In this document: in pieces, positions 25,741-35,418 of the stretch
How positions within the stretch are numbered: position 1 is the stretch's first letter
Layout of the letters: every line of letters starts with the position of its first letter
Source of the DNA: CAWKGC01 sp963849005
Lineage (GTDB): Bacteria; Pseudomonadota; Gammaproteobacteria; Burkholderiales; Usitatibacteraceae
Assembly: GCA_963849005.1 (NCBI GenBank)
Contig: CAWKGC010000019.1
Location: 62,001 to 126,000 of the forward strand
DNA: 64,000 bases
Direction: 5' to 3'
Program-made: the position numbers and the translations under genes
The notes under the pieces: model-generated
What the model was told of the DNA's origin: nothing
Databases searched by the model: none
The model's input: the letters and a program-made list of their open reading frames with translations, nothing else

Positions 25741-27298
25741 ATGAAACGACTGATGAAGTCCATCGTATTTGCCGCCGCGCTTGCGTGGTCGGGCCTGTCG
25801 CTCGCACAGGCCCCCGCTGCCAATCCGTCGGTCCCTGTGCCCGAGGCCAAGCCTGCCTGCTGCCGGCACCCGCGGCGGCCGCGCCCGCTGCGGCGCCCGC
25901 CGAGGCGCCCGGCGGCTGCATCCGCATCCGCCGCTGCCGGCCGCCGCCACCGCGGCCCCGCCGCCGACGCCCAACAAGGGCGACGTGGCGTGGATGCTCA
26001 CCTCGACGGCACTCGTGCTGCTGATGAGCGTTCCCGCGCTGGCGCTCTTCTACGGCGGCATGGTGCGCTCGAAGAACATGCTCTCGGTGCTGATGCAGGT
26101 GTTCGTGGTGTTCTCGCTGATCGTGGTGCTGTGGTGCGTGTACGGCTACAGCCTCGCGTTCACCGAGGGCAACCAGTTCATCGGCGGGTTCGACCGGCTG
26201 TTCCTGAAGGGCATGTTCGATCCCGTCAAGGGCGAGTTCGCGATGGGGGCCACCTTCAGCAAGGGCGTGGTCATCCAGGAAATGCTGTTCGCGGCCTTCC
26301 AGGCGACCTTCGCGGCGATCACCTGCTGCCTGATCCTCGGCGCCTTCGCCGAGCGCGTGAAGTTCTCCGGCGTGCTGGTGTTCATGGTGCTCTGGTTCAC
26401 GTTCTCGTACGCGCCGATCGCGCACATGGTGTGGTTCTGGATGGGGCCGGATGCTTACACCTCGGCCAAGGTCGTCGACGAGCTGAACTCCAAGGCCGGC
26501 CTGATCTGGCAGTGGGGCGCCCTCGACTTCGCGGGCGGCACGGTGGTGCACATCAACGCCGGTGTCGCCGGCCTGGTGGGCGCCTACGTGGTCGGCAAGC
26601 GCATCGGCTGGGGCAAGGAAAGGATGCAGCCGCATAACCTGCCGATGACGATGATCGGCGCCGCAATGCTCTGGTTCGGCTGGTTCGGCTTCAACGCCGG
26701 CTCCGCGCTCGAGGCGAACGGCAGCGCCGTGCTCGCCTTCATGAACACCTTCCTCGCCACGGCTTGCGCGGTGCTCTCCTGGACGTTCTTCGAGTGGATG
26801 TTCAAGGGCAAGCCGTCGATGCTCGGTGCCGCTTCGGGTGCGGTCGCGGGCCTCGTCGCGATCACGCCGGCTGCGGGCAACGTCGGCATCCCGGGCGCGT
26901 TCGCCATCGGCCTCATTGCCGGCGTCGTCTGCCTCTGGGGCGTCAACAGCCTGAAGAGGATGCTGCGCGCGGACGACTCGCTGGACGTGTTCGGCGTGCA
27001 CGCGGTGGGTGGCATCTGCGGCGCGCTGCTGACCGGCGTGTTCAACTCGCCCGACCTCGGCGGCCCCGGCTACGTGGCCGACTGGGTGACGGCGGCCATG
27101 ATCAAGCCCGCGGACTACTCGATCATGGCGCAGGTGATCATCCAGGCCAAGGCGGTCGGCGTGACCGTGCTGTGGTCCGGCGTGGTCGCCTTCATCGCCT
27201 ACAAGATCGCGGACCTGACGGTCGGCATGCGCGTGAGCGAAGCCGACGAGCGCGAAGGCCTCGATATCGCGGCCCACGGCGAAACGGCCTACAACTGA
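25741..27298 (+). CDS. amtB: Ammonium transporter AmtB with signal peptide; apparent frameshift(s) in linker
   Basis: About 517 residues. Signal peptide MKRLMKSIVFAAALAWSGLS..., then an Ala/Pro-rich linker in which the frame changes (net one extra base, possibly four, between about 25860 and 25970), then the 11-helix Amt core from GDVAWMLTSTALVLLMSVPA. Family residues: ALFYGGMVRSKNML, the pore His pair in GGTVVHINAGVAGLVGA and GVHAVGGICGALLTG, and GAAMLWFGWFGFNAGSAL. It imports ammonium and is gated by GlnK. The exact linker sequence cannot be trusted. A strong terminator follows. Confidence 0.93.
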
Positions 27299-27382
27299 CG
27301 CAAGGGGAGCCCGCGGCTGGCGCGCCGCGGGTTCCGCAGCAAACGGGAAAGCGCTCGGACTTCCCCCAAGAGGCCGAACATT

Positions 27383-27411
27383 GCGGACACCAGCGGTGTC
27401 CGCTTTTTTTT
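27383..27411 (+). terminator. Rho-independent terminator after amtB
   Basis: Perfect 9-bp stem GCGGACACC / GGTGTCCGC with loop AGC, followed by eight T. Ends the porin-glnK-amtB transcript. Confidence 0.92.
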
Positions 27412-27422
27412 GAAAACGGTGA

Positions 27423-27525
27423 AAACGGGGTCAGAGTACATTTCGCCAATAACGGGGTCAGAGTACATTTTCGGCGAAATGTACTCTGACCCCGTTTCCA
27501 TCGAAATGTACTCTGACCCCGTTTT
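27423..27525. repeat. Four-copy inverted cluster of a 20-base repeat
   Basis: Two direct copies of AACGGGGTCAGAGTACATTT (start about 27424 and 27452) are followed by two inverted copies AAATGTACTCTGACCCCGTT (27477-27496 and 27504-27523). Copies 2 and 3 form a 20-bp stem with a six-base loop; copies 1 and 4 could extend a cruciform. GGGGTCAGAGTACATTT-type units are, from memory, widespread in betaproteobacteria near REP-associated tyrosine transposases; no such gene is present here. Confidence 0.88.
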
Positions 27526-27563
27526 CCTCCGGGGAGTGGGGCGTGCGATGTTATACTTTTCAA

Positions 27564-29279
27564 ATGCTTACGCATGAATCCGCGCTCCCGGTCCGGCGCC
27601 TTGGCGAGATTCTCGTCGAGCGCGGGAAACTCGATCCCGCCAACCTCGACCGCGCCCTGAAGATGCAGGAAGCCGGCTCGCGGGAAAAGATCGGCGTGAT
27701 CCTGTCGCGCCTCGGGTTCGTCTCGGGGCGCGACCTTGCCGATGCCCTCTCGCTGCAACTGGGGCTGCCGACCGTCTCCGCGGCCGACTATCCCGAGCTG
27801 CCGCTGATGGAAGAGCGCCTGCCGGTGAAGTTCCTGCGCGAGTCGCAGGCGCTGCCGCTGCGCGAGGACGATGAGGAAGTGGCGATGGCGCTCGCCGACC
27901 CGACCGACGCCTACGTGATTTCCGCCGTGCAGATGGCCTCGGGCAAGCGCGTGCGCGCCTACGTCGCCTCGCCCGGCCGACATCGAGGCCGCGCTGGAAA
28001 AACTCTACGGCGGCGGCAAGTCGTCGATGGGCCACATCGTCGACAACATCGAGGCGCGCGAGGACGACGACGAGTTCGGCGACATCGAGCACCTGAAGGA
28101 CCTCGCCAGCGAGGCGCCGGTGATACGCCTGGTGAACCTGCTCATCTCCAAGGCGCTCGAGGCGCGCGCCTCCGACATCCACATCGAGCCCTTCGAGAAC
28201 CGCCTCGTCGTGCGCTACCGCATCGACGGCGTGCTGCACGAGGTCGAGTCGCCGCCGCGGCGCCTGTCCGCCGCGGTGATCTCGCGCGTGAAGATCATGT
28301 CGTCCCTCGACATCGCCGAGCGCAGGCTGCCGCAGGACGGGCGCATCAAGCTGCGCGTGCAGGGCAAGGAGATCGACCTGCGCGTTTCCACGGTGCCGAC
28401 GATGCACGGCGAAAGCGTCGTCATGCGCATCCTCGACAAGGGCGGCGTGCCGCTCGACTTCGCCTCGCTCGGCTTCGAAGGCGAGGCGCTCGAGAAATTC
28501 CTCGCGGTGCTCGACCAGCCGCACGGCATCCTGCTGGTCACCGGCCCCACCGGCAGCGGCAAGACCACCACGCTCTACACGGCGCTCGACCGCCTGAACA
28601 AGCCCGACATCAAGATCGTCACCGTCGAGGACCCGGTCGAATACCAGATGCCCGGCATCAACCAGATCCAGGTGAAGCCGCAGATCGACCTCACCTTCGC
28701 CAACGCGCTGCGCTCCATCGTGCGCCAGGACCCGGACATCATCATGGTGGGCGAGATCCGCGACGTGGAAACGGTGCGCATCGCCATGCAGTCGGCGCTT
28801 GACCGGCCACATGGTGATCTCCACCGTGCACACCAACGACGCGCCCTCCACGGTGAACCGCCTGCTCGACATGGGCGCGGAGGACTACCTGCTCACCTCC
28901 ACCGTGACCGGCATCCTCGCGCAGCGCCTCGTGCGCACGCTGTGCCAGCATTGCAAGGAGCCGCACCACGGCGCTGCCCGAAGTGGTCGAGCAGATGGGC
29001 CTGCGCCGCTTCCGGAAGGAAGGCCCGGTCACGCTCTACCGCGCGGTCGGCTGCACGCATTGCGGCGGCAACGGCTACTTCGGGCGGCTGTCGATCGTCG
29101 AGATGCTGGTCATGAGCGACCCGATCCGCTCGCTCATCATGCGTCACGCCACCTCGGGCGAGATCCGCGCGGCCGCGATCGCCGAAGGCATGGAGACGAT
29201 GTTCGAGAACGGGCTGCGCAAGGCGCTTGCCGGCACCACGACCATCGAGGAAGTGCTGCGCGTCACCCGCGAGGAGTAG
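27564..29279 (+). CDS. gspE: Type II secretion ATPase GspE; three apparent frameshifts
   Basis: About 570 residues after removing extra bases near 27975, 28800 and 28975. N-terminal T2SSE domain (LGEILVERGKLDPANLDRAL), N2 segment EAPVIRLVNLLISKALEARA-SDIHIEP, Walker A GPTGSGKTTTLYT, Asp box, Walker B IIMVGEIRD, His box GHMVISTVHTNDAPS and the tetracysteine zinc site CQHC...CTHC. It powers pseudopilus assembly from the cytoplasm. Start ATG 27564 chosen from MLTHESALPVRRLGE; a TATACT at 27552-27557 would make the transcript nearly leaderless, so the true promoter may be further upstream. First gene of the secretion operon. Confidence 0.93.
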
Positions 29280-29303
29280 CGCCGCCGCCGGCGCGAATCC
29301 CCC

Positions 29304-30534
29304 ATGCCGCTTTTCCAGTACAAGGCCGTTTCCCGCGCCGGCGAAGTGCTGGAAGGCGTGCTCGATGCGGCGAATTCCGACGGCGCGGTGCTGCGCCTGC
29401 AGGAGATGGGCTACATCCCGATCCGTGCCGAGGAGGCCTCGGGCAGCAGGGGCGTCGGCGCCGGCCGGCGGCGGGCTGGGCGAGCTGCTCACGCGGCGCA
29501 GCCTTACGCAGAACCAGGTCGGCGTGGTCACGCGCGAGATCGCCACGCTCCTCAAGGCCGGGCTGCCGCTCGACCGCGCGCTCGAGATCCTGATCGCGGT
29601 CGCCGAGAACGAGCGCATCGCCGAGATGCTCACCAAGGTGCGCAACGAAGTCCGCGGCGGCGCCTCGCTATCCAAGGCGCTCGACCTGCAGAAGGGCGTG
29701 TTCTCGCGCTTCTACGTGAACATGGTCCGCGCCGGCGAGGCGGGCGGGTCGCTTCCCGGCGTGCTCGAGCGATTGGCGGATTTCATGGAGCGCTCGAAAG
29801 CGCTGAAAGACAGCGTCACCTCGGCGCTGGTCTATCCGGTGATCCTGCTGGTGGTCGCCGCGTTCTCGGTGCTGATCCTGCTGGTCGCCGTGGTGCCGCG
29901 CTTCAAGCCGATCTTCGCGCAGTCCGGCAAGGCGCTGCCCTTCGTCACGCAAATGGTGATCGGCACGGGCGACTTCCTGCGCAATTGGTGGTGGCTGATG
30001 CTGCTCGCGCTGGCGGCGATCGTGTGGCTCATCGCCCGGCGCCTCCAGGATCCCGCGGTCCGCTATCGCTGGCACCGCGCGCTCCTCGGCCTGCCGCTGT
30101 TCGGCGACCTGGCCGGCAAGGTGGAGATGACGCGATTCTCGCGGACGCTGGCCACATTGCTCGCCAACGGCGTGACTTTGGTCGGGGCGCTTTCGATCGT
30201 GCGCGACACCATGGGGAACCTCTACCTTGCCGAAGCGGTCGGAAACGTATCGCGCGAGCTGAAAGAGGGCCGCGGGCTGGGCAAGCCGATGATGGAAAGC
30301 GGCCGTTTCCCGAAACTCGCCACGCACATGATCATGGTCGGGGAGGAGACCGGGCGACTCGACGAGATGCTGTTCCAGGTCGCCGGCGTCTACGACCGCG
30401 AGGTCGAAAGCGCGATCAAGCGGCTGCTGGCGCTGCTCGAGCCCGTGCTCATCCTCGGCCTCGGCCTCATCATCGCGGTGGTGATCTTCTCCATCCTCGC
30501 CGCGATGCTCTCGATCTATGACCTTCCGATCTAG
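29304..30534 (+). CDS. gspF: Type II secretion inner-membrane platform protein GspF; one apparent frameshift
   Basis: About 409 residues after removing one extra base near 29455 (SGSRGVGAG should continue GGLGELLTRRSLTQ). Begins MPLFQYKAVSRAGEVLEGVL. Two T2SSF domains with the repeated signature IATLLKAGLPLDRALEIL and LATLLANGVTLVGALSIV; three TM segments, the last near the C-terminus (EPVLILGLGLIIAVVIFSIL). Anchors the pseudopilus machine and contacts GspE. Lies 24 bases after gspE. Confidence 0.93.
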
Positions 30535-30549
30535 GAAAGCGGAGCACAC

Positions 30550-30969
30550 ATGAAAACAAAAACCACCCGGGCATCGCGCGGCTTCACGCTGCTCGAACTC
30601 GTCATCGTGCTGGTGATCCTCGGCACGATCATGGCCTTCGTCGGCCCGAAGATCTTCCAGCAGATGGGCAAGGCGAATTCCGCGACCGCCAAGATCATGA
30701 TCCAGGACGTCGCCGGCAAGCTCGAACTCTTCCGCCTCGAGGTCGGGCGCTACCCGACCGCGCAGGAAGGCCTGCAGGCGCTGGTGAAGCAGCCGCCGGG
30801 CGTGGACAAATGGGCCGGCCCCTACCTCAAGGACACCGACCTCAAGGACCCGTGGGGCAACGAGTTCAAGTACAACCAGCCCGGCAACGGCAAGCCTTAC
30901 GACCTCATCTCGCTGGGCGCCGACAACCAGCCCGGCGGCGAGGGCGAGAACCGGGACATCACGAACTAG
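30550..30969 (+). CDS. gspG: Major pseudopilin GspG
   Basis: 139 residues. Short basic leader then SRG/FTLLELVIVLVILG with Glu5; GspG signatures YPTAQEGLQALVKQP, DPWGNEFKYNQPG and a C-terminal calcium-loop-like segment LGADNQPGGEGENRDITN. Forms the shaft of the pseudopilus. Preceded by GGAG; intact frame. Confidence 0.95.
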   Translation: MKTKTTRASRGFTLLELVIVLVILGTIMAFVGPKIFQQMGKANSATAKIMIQDVAGKLELFRLEVGRYPTAQEGLQALVKQPPGVDKWAGPYLKDTDLKDPWGNEFKYNQPGNGKPYDLISLGADNQPGGEGENRDITN

Positions 30970-31008
30970 GCCCGACCCTGCCGACCAGGTCGGACGCACC
31001 CGAAGAAA

Positions 31009-31446
31009 ATGCGATCCCGCGGCTTCACGCTCCTCGAAATCCTCATCGTGCTGGCGCTCGCGGCGGGGGCGTACGCCATCCTCGCCGCGTCGATCGGGCG
31101 CGGCGGATCGTCGGCGGACCTGAAGGCCGGCGCCCGCACCGTCGCGGCCGGGCTGCGCCAGGCGCAAAGCACGGCGATGGCCACCCGCCGCGACGCGCTC
31201 CTCACGCTGGACATCGAAAGCCGCGAGTTCCGCCTCACCGGCGAGGAGCGGACCTTCAAGCTCCCCCACCAGCTCGACCTGCAGGTCTATACCGCGCAGG
31301 GCGAGGTGGAGACGCAGAAGCGCGCCTCGATCCGCTTCTATCCCGACGGGAGCTCCACCGGCGGGCGGGTCACCGTCTCCTCGGGGGAGCGCAAGTATTT
31401 CGTCGACGTGGCCTGGCTTACCGGGCAGGTGAGCATCGTCGAATGA
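31009..31446 (+). CDS. gspH: Minor pseudopilin GspH
   Basis: 145 residues: MRSRG/FTLLEILIVLALAAG leader and helix, followed by a beta-sheet domain with GLRQAQSTAMATRRDALLTL and ASIRFYPDGSSTGGRVTVSS, the GspH/FimT pattern. Probably part of the pseudopilus tip complex or shaft. Stop overlaps the gspI start (ATGA, 31443-31446). Confidence 0.9.
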   Translation: MRSRGFTLLEILIVLALAAGAYAILAASIGRGGSSADLKAGARTVAAGLRQAQSTAMATRRDALLTLDIESREFRLTGEERTFKLPHQLDLQVYTAQGEVETQKRASIRFYPDGSSTGGRVTVSSGERKYFVDVAWLTGQVSIVE

Positions 31447-31856
31447 TCCCGGCACGCATCGCGCGCGGGTTTTCCCTGCTCGAGGTGCTGGTCGCCTTCG
31501 TGATCCTGTCGCTCGCGCTGGTGGTGCTGGCGCAGATCTTTTCCGGAGGGCTGCGCCGCACCGGCGACATGGCCGAATACGCACAAGCGCTGTCGGTGGC
31601 GGAGTCGGCGCTTGCCGCGGCCGGCGTCGAGGAGGCCTTCAAGGAGGGCGAGACGCGCGGCGAGACGCCCGACCGGCGCTTCCGCTGGTCGCGCGTGGTG
31701 AAGCTCTGGCAGGACCCGGATCGCGATCCGACCGTGGAAGAGTTGAACCGCGTCCTGCTCTACCGCGTGGAAGTGCGCGTCGACTGGCAGGGCCCGGACG
31801 GGCGCGAGCGCAGCTTCGCGATGAACACGCTGCGTGCCGGGGCGAAGCCGGCATGA
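31443..31856 (+). CDS. gspI: Minor pseudopilin GspI
   Basis: 137 residues: MIPARIARG/FSLLEVLVAFVIL with Glu5, then a short globular domain including VAESALAAAGVEEAF and RFRWSRVVKLW. The order H-I-J-K and the FSLLEVLVA leader identify GspI, the nucleator of the tip complex with J and K. Overlaps both neighbours by four bases, implying coupled translation. Confidence 0.9.
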   Translation: MIPARIARGFSLLEVLVAFVILSLALVVLAQIFSGGLRRTGDMAEYAQALSVAESALAAAGVEEAFKEGETRGETPDRRFRWSRVVKLWQDPDRDPTVEELNRVLLYRVEVRVDWQGPDGRERSFAMNTLRAGAKPA

Positions 31857-32524
31857 GGCGCCCGCGCGCATCCGGCTTCACGCTGATCGAGCTCGTGATC
31901 GCGCTCACGCTGGTCGCGGTGATGCTGTCCCTGCTCTGGGGCGCGCTCAATTTCGCCGTGCGCAGCTGGGACACGGGCGAGGCGCGCGCCGCGCAGGCGT
32001 CGCAGCGCCGCTTGTCCGACAATTTCCTGCGCCGCGAGATGGCCTCGCTCTTCCCGATGCGCTGGCGCGACGCCAACGTCGCGAACATCGCCTTCGAGGG
32101 CGAGAAGGACCGCATGCGCTTCGCCTCGACGCGCGCCGCAGGCCTGTCGAAGCCCGGCATCTCGATCGTGGGGCTGGCGCTGGAGGACAACAGCGACACG
32201 CGCCAGCGCGACCTGGTCATGCGCCGCGCCTTGCCGCCCGCCGATGCCCGCGACTTCTCCGCGCTCGACGAAGGCGATCGCACGGTGCTGGTGCCCGGGG
32301 TGGAACGCGCGGAGTTCGCCTACTTCGGCACCGAGAATGACCTCGTCGACGGCAACTGGCGCGACGCCTGGACCGTCGCGACGCGCATTCCGCAGCTGGT
32401 GAGGCTGCGGGTGAAGCTCGCTGATGGCACGGAGCTGCCGGATTTCGTCGTCGCCGCGCGGCTGGGGGAAGAGGCGGGATGCTTCGAGAATTCCTTCCAG
32501 CGCACCTGCGGGCCGCGCAAATGA
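31853..32524 (+). CDS. gspJ: Minor pseudopilin GspJ
   Basis: 223 residues: MRRPRASG/FTLIELVIALTLVAVML, then a globular domain with QRRLSDNFLRREMASLFPMR and LVPGVERAEFAYFGTEND (GspJ-type VxxFxxxYF strand). Partner of GspI/GspK at the pseudopilus tip. Start overlaps gspI and stop overlaps gspK. Confidence 0.9.
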   Translation: MRRPRASGFTLIELVIALTLVAVMLSLLWGALNFAVRSWDTGEARAAQASQRRLSDNFLRREMASLFPMRWRDANVANIAFEGEKDRMRFASTRAAGLSKPGISIVGLALEDNSDTRQRDLVMRRALPPADARDFSALDEGDRTVLVPGVERAEFAYFGTENDLVDGNWRDAWTVATRIPQLVRLRVKLADGTELPDFVVAARLGEEAGCFENSFQRTCGPRK

Positions 32525-33468
32525 AGCCGGCCTCGCAGCGCGGCATCGCGCTCGTCCTCGTGCTCTGGATGCTGGCGCTGATCATGGTGATCGCGGCCGG
32601 TTTCCTGCACGCCACGCACACCGATTCGCTGGTGGTGCGCAATTCCCTTTCCATCGCGCGCGCCGAGGCCGCTGCCGATGCCGGCGTGCATCGCGCCTTG
32701 TCGGAACTGTTTCGCCCGGGCTCAGTGGAAGGCGCCTGGAAGCGCGACGGCGAGGTCCACGAATGGCGCTATGAAGGCGTCCCGGTCACGGTCAGCATGG
32801 CGGATGAGTCTGGTAAGATCGACATCAACACGGCAACCGAGCCTTTGCTCAAGGGCCTGCTGATGTCGGCAGGGGTCGACGAGGAAGAAGCGACCAGGCT
32901 GCTCGATGCCATCCTCGACTGGCGCGACGCCGACTCGCTGAAGAGGCTTTACGGCGCCGAAGACGCCGAGTACCAGGCCGCCGGCCTCAACTATCGCCCC
33001 TCCAATACCCCCTTCCAGGCCATAGAGGAACTCCAGCTCGTGCTCGGCATGCGCCCCGAAACCTACCGCCGCATCGCAGGATCGATCACGGTGTTCTCGC
33101 GCCAGCCGGGGATTCGCCTGCAGACGGCATCGCGCGAAGTCCTGATGGCCATCCCGGGCGTCACCGCGGAGCAGGTCGACGCCTTCGTCGCCGAGCGAAG
33201 CGCGGCGCGTGCCGAAAAGCGGCCGCCTCCGCCATTTCCCCCTGGACAGGCGTTCGCGATCGCGGGCGGGCAGCAGCCGGCGACCATCCGCAGCGAAGCG
33301 CGCCTCGATGACGGCACGGTTTTCATTCGCGACGCCGTCGCCCTGACGCGTGCGTCGCCGCGCAGGCCGTTTGCCTTTCTCGTGTGGCGGGAAGGGACGC
33401 TGCCCGATGAGGTCGCCGTCGCGCCCGCGAATGCCTCGGGCGCCCCTGCTGCGGGGGCCGCGCGATGA
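32521..33468 (+). CDS. gspK: Minor pseudopilin GspK
   Basis: 315 residues from MKPASQRG/IALVLVLWMLALIMVI; position +5 is not Glu, as is normal for GspK. Contains DESGKIDINTATEPLLKGLL and a GspK-type alpha domain with helix-hairpin-helix-like segment ASREVLMAIPGVTAEQVDAF. It caps the pseudopilus. The ATG overlapping the gspJ stop (32521) was chosen over an upstream start inside gspJ because it gives a proper prepilin leader. Confidence 0.92.
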   Translation: MKPASQRGIALVLVLWMLALIMVIAAGFLHATHTDSLVVRNSLSIARAEAAADAGVHRALSELFRPGSVEGAWKRDGEVHEWRYEGVPVTVSMADESGKIDINTATEPLLKGLLMSAGVDEEEATRLLDAILDWRDADSLKRLYGAEDAEYQAAGLNYRPSNTPFQAIEELQLVLGMRPETYRRIAGSITVFSRQPGIRLQTASREVLMAIPGVTAEQVDAFVAERSAARAEKRPPPPFPPGQAFAIAGGQQPATIRSEARLDDGTVFIRDAVALTRASPRRPFAFLVWREGTLPDEVAVAPANASGAPAAGAAR

Positions 33469-34838
33469 GCGCGGCGATCGACACTTCGCCAGCCAGGGAT
33501 GCCGGCGCATGGAAGCCGCGCGCCAGGGCGTTCTGGCGCTGGTGGACGGGCGAGCTGCGCGAGATGCTTCCGCAACGCCTGCGCGCGCTGGCCGGGCTCG
33601 CCAACGACGGGCCGTTGATCGCGTTCGAGGGCGACGACCTGCTGCTCCTCGAGATCCGCTCGACCGGCGCGGCGGAGACGGCGCGCACCTCGCTGCGCGC
33701 GCTCGATCCCGAAGGCTGCCGGGTCGCGCTGCGCAACCTGCTCGCGCGGAGCGCCCAGGCGGCGGCGCCGATCCGGCTGTGCCTTTCGTCCGGCGAGGTC
33801 CTCGCCAAGCGCATCAGCCTGCCGCTTGCGACCGAAGAAGACCTCGATGCGGTGCTCGGTTTCGAAATGGACCGCGTCACGCCGTTCCGCGCCGCGGAAG
33901 TGTATTTCGACCACCGCATCGCAGCGCGCGATGCGGAGAACGGCAGGATCGACGTCGATATCGTCGCGGCTCCCCGCGCCCCGGTCGATGCGCGCCTTGC
34001 GCAGTTGCGCGAGTGGGGCGGCACGGTGCGCTCGGTGCTTGTGCGCAGCGACCTCGCGAGGCCGTCGCCCTACCTGGACCTTCTCCCCGACGAGCACCGG
34101 CGCGGCGGGGGCGTTTCGCCCTACCGCAAAGTGCTGCGCGCGCTGGCCGTTGCCGCCGCCCTCTTGTTCGCGATCGCGCTCGTCCTGCCGATCTGGCAGG
34201 GGCGCGAGTCCGTGATCGCATTGCTGCCGATGGTCGCGAAGGCGAAAGGGGAAGCGGAGGCCACGGACAAGCTCGCGCGCGAGCTCGACCGCCTCGTGGC
34301 CGATTACAATTTTGTCCTCGGGCGGCGCCACGCGACGCCGCCGGTGCTCGCCTACCTGGAAGAACTCTCGCGCGTGCTTCCCGACAACACCTGGGTGCAG
34401 CAGCTCGACATCAAGGCGCTTCCCAAGTCGCATGAAGTCACCATCGTCGGCGAGAGCGCGTCGGCGTCGAAATTGATCGAGATCCTCGAGCAGGCCAAGG
34501 GCGTGCAGAATGCCTCGCCGCGCGGCTCGATCACGCGCGGCTCCGTGCCCGGCGTGGAACGCTTCTCCATCTCCGCGGAGGCGAAGAACCGCCCGCTGCC
34601 CGATGCCGTTCCGATGGAAGTGTCCCCCGCGCCGCCGGCCGGCCGGCCGGCGGCGGTCTCCCCGGGCGGCGCACCGGCCGCGACACCACCAGCCCCGGCG
34701 ACCGCGCCGGTACAGGCAGCGCCCGCAGCCGCGGCTGCGCCCTCCGGCGCCGCTGCGCCAGCCCCTGCTGCCGTCACGCCGGCACCCGCGGCCGCCGCGC
34801 CTGCCGAGGCCAGGGAAGCAAAGGGGGAAAAGAAATGA
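33465..34838 (+). CDS. gspL: GspL-type inner-membrane protein with Ala/Pro-rich tail
   Basis: 457 residues. Cytoplasmic GspL/PilM-like region (ISLPLATEEDLDAVLGFEMD; IDVDIVAAPRAPVDARL), TM about 226-246 (VLRALAVAAALLFAIALVLP), then a periplasmic PilN-like ferredoxin-fold region (VLAYLEELSRVLPDNTWVQQ; EVTIVGESASASKLIEIL). The last ~75 residues are an Ala/Pro-rich low-complexity tail. Recruits GspE to the membrane. Overlaps gspK and gspM by ATGA junctions. Confidence 0.88.
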   Translation: MSAAIDTSPARDAGAWKPRARAFWRWWTGELREMLPQRLRALAGLANDGPLIAFEGDDLLLLEIRSTGAAETARTSLRALDPEGCRVALRNLLARSAQAAAPIRLCLSSGEVLAKRISLPLATEEDLDAVLGFEMDRVTPFRAAEVYFDHRIAARDAENGRIDVDIVAAPRAPVDARLAQLREWGGTVRSVLVRSDLARPSPYLDLLPDEHRRGGGVSPYRKVLRALAVAAALLFAIALVLPIWQGRESVIALLPMVAKAKGEAEATDKLARELDRLVADYNFVLGRRHATPPVLAYLEELSRVLPDNTWVQQLDIKALPKSHEVTIVGESASASKLIEILEQAKGVQNASPRGSITRGSVPGVERFSISAEAKNRPLPDAVPMEVSPAPPAGRPAAVSPGGAPAATPPAPATAPVQAAPAAAAAPSGAAAPAPAAVTPAPAAAAPAEAREAKGEKK

Positions 34839-35417
34839 TGCGCACCCTTGCCGCCGGCGGGAAGCGCGATCGCAGCCTCGCCCAGGCGATCCTGGTCGCG
34901 GCAGTCGTGCTCGTGGTTGCGGCAATCGCCCTGCCTGTGTGGATGCTGCACCGCCATTACGATTCGCGCAGGCGAAGACCTGGCGGACAAGCTGGCGCGA
35001 TACCAGCGCATTGCCGCCACGCGCGGGCAGGTGCAGCAGGCGCTCGACACGGTCCGCGCCAAGGAGCCGCGCCGCTTCTACCTGAAGGCCGTGACGGCGC
35101 CCCTGGCCGGCGCCGAGGTGCAGGACCTGGCCAAGGCGCTGATCGAGTCCAACGGCGGCAAGGTGATCACCGCGCAGGCCGGCGTCCCGCGCGAGGAAGG
35201 GCGCTACCGGCAGGTCTCGGTCAACCTGCAGTTCACGGCCAACATGGTTTCGCTCAGGCGCATCCTGAACGCGATGGAAACGGGGCTGCCCTACCTGTTC
35301 GTCGACAATGTCGTGATCCGCTCGCAGGTGCCGGCAACCTTCAAGCCCGCGCCGGGAGGCGAACCGGAGATGTTCGTGCAGTTCGATGTCATCGGCTACA
35401 CATTGGGAGCGAACTGA
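34835..35417 (+). CDS. gspM: GspM-type inner-membrane protein; one apparent frameshift
   Basis: About 193 residues after removing one extra base near 34968, so that HRHYDS continues into GEDLADKLARYQRIAATR. One N-terminal TM (AQAILVAAVVLVVAAIALPV), a coiled-coil region, then a GspMb/PilO-like ferredoxin-fold domain (QVSVNLQFTANMVSLRRIL; LPYLFVDNVVIRSQ). Partner of GspL in the platform. Ends one base before the next gene. Confidence 0.85.
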
Positions 35418-35418
35418 A

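Noticed and set aside
27423..27525. CRISPR array
   Set aside because: Only four units, two of them inverted, with very short unequal spacers and no cas genes.
28780..28830. Programmed frameshift in gspE (and similarly gspD, comM, cusA)
   Set aside because: No consistent slippery heptamer or stimulatory structure, and so many unrelated genes are affected in the same direction that error is the simpler explanation.
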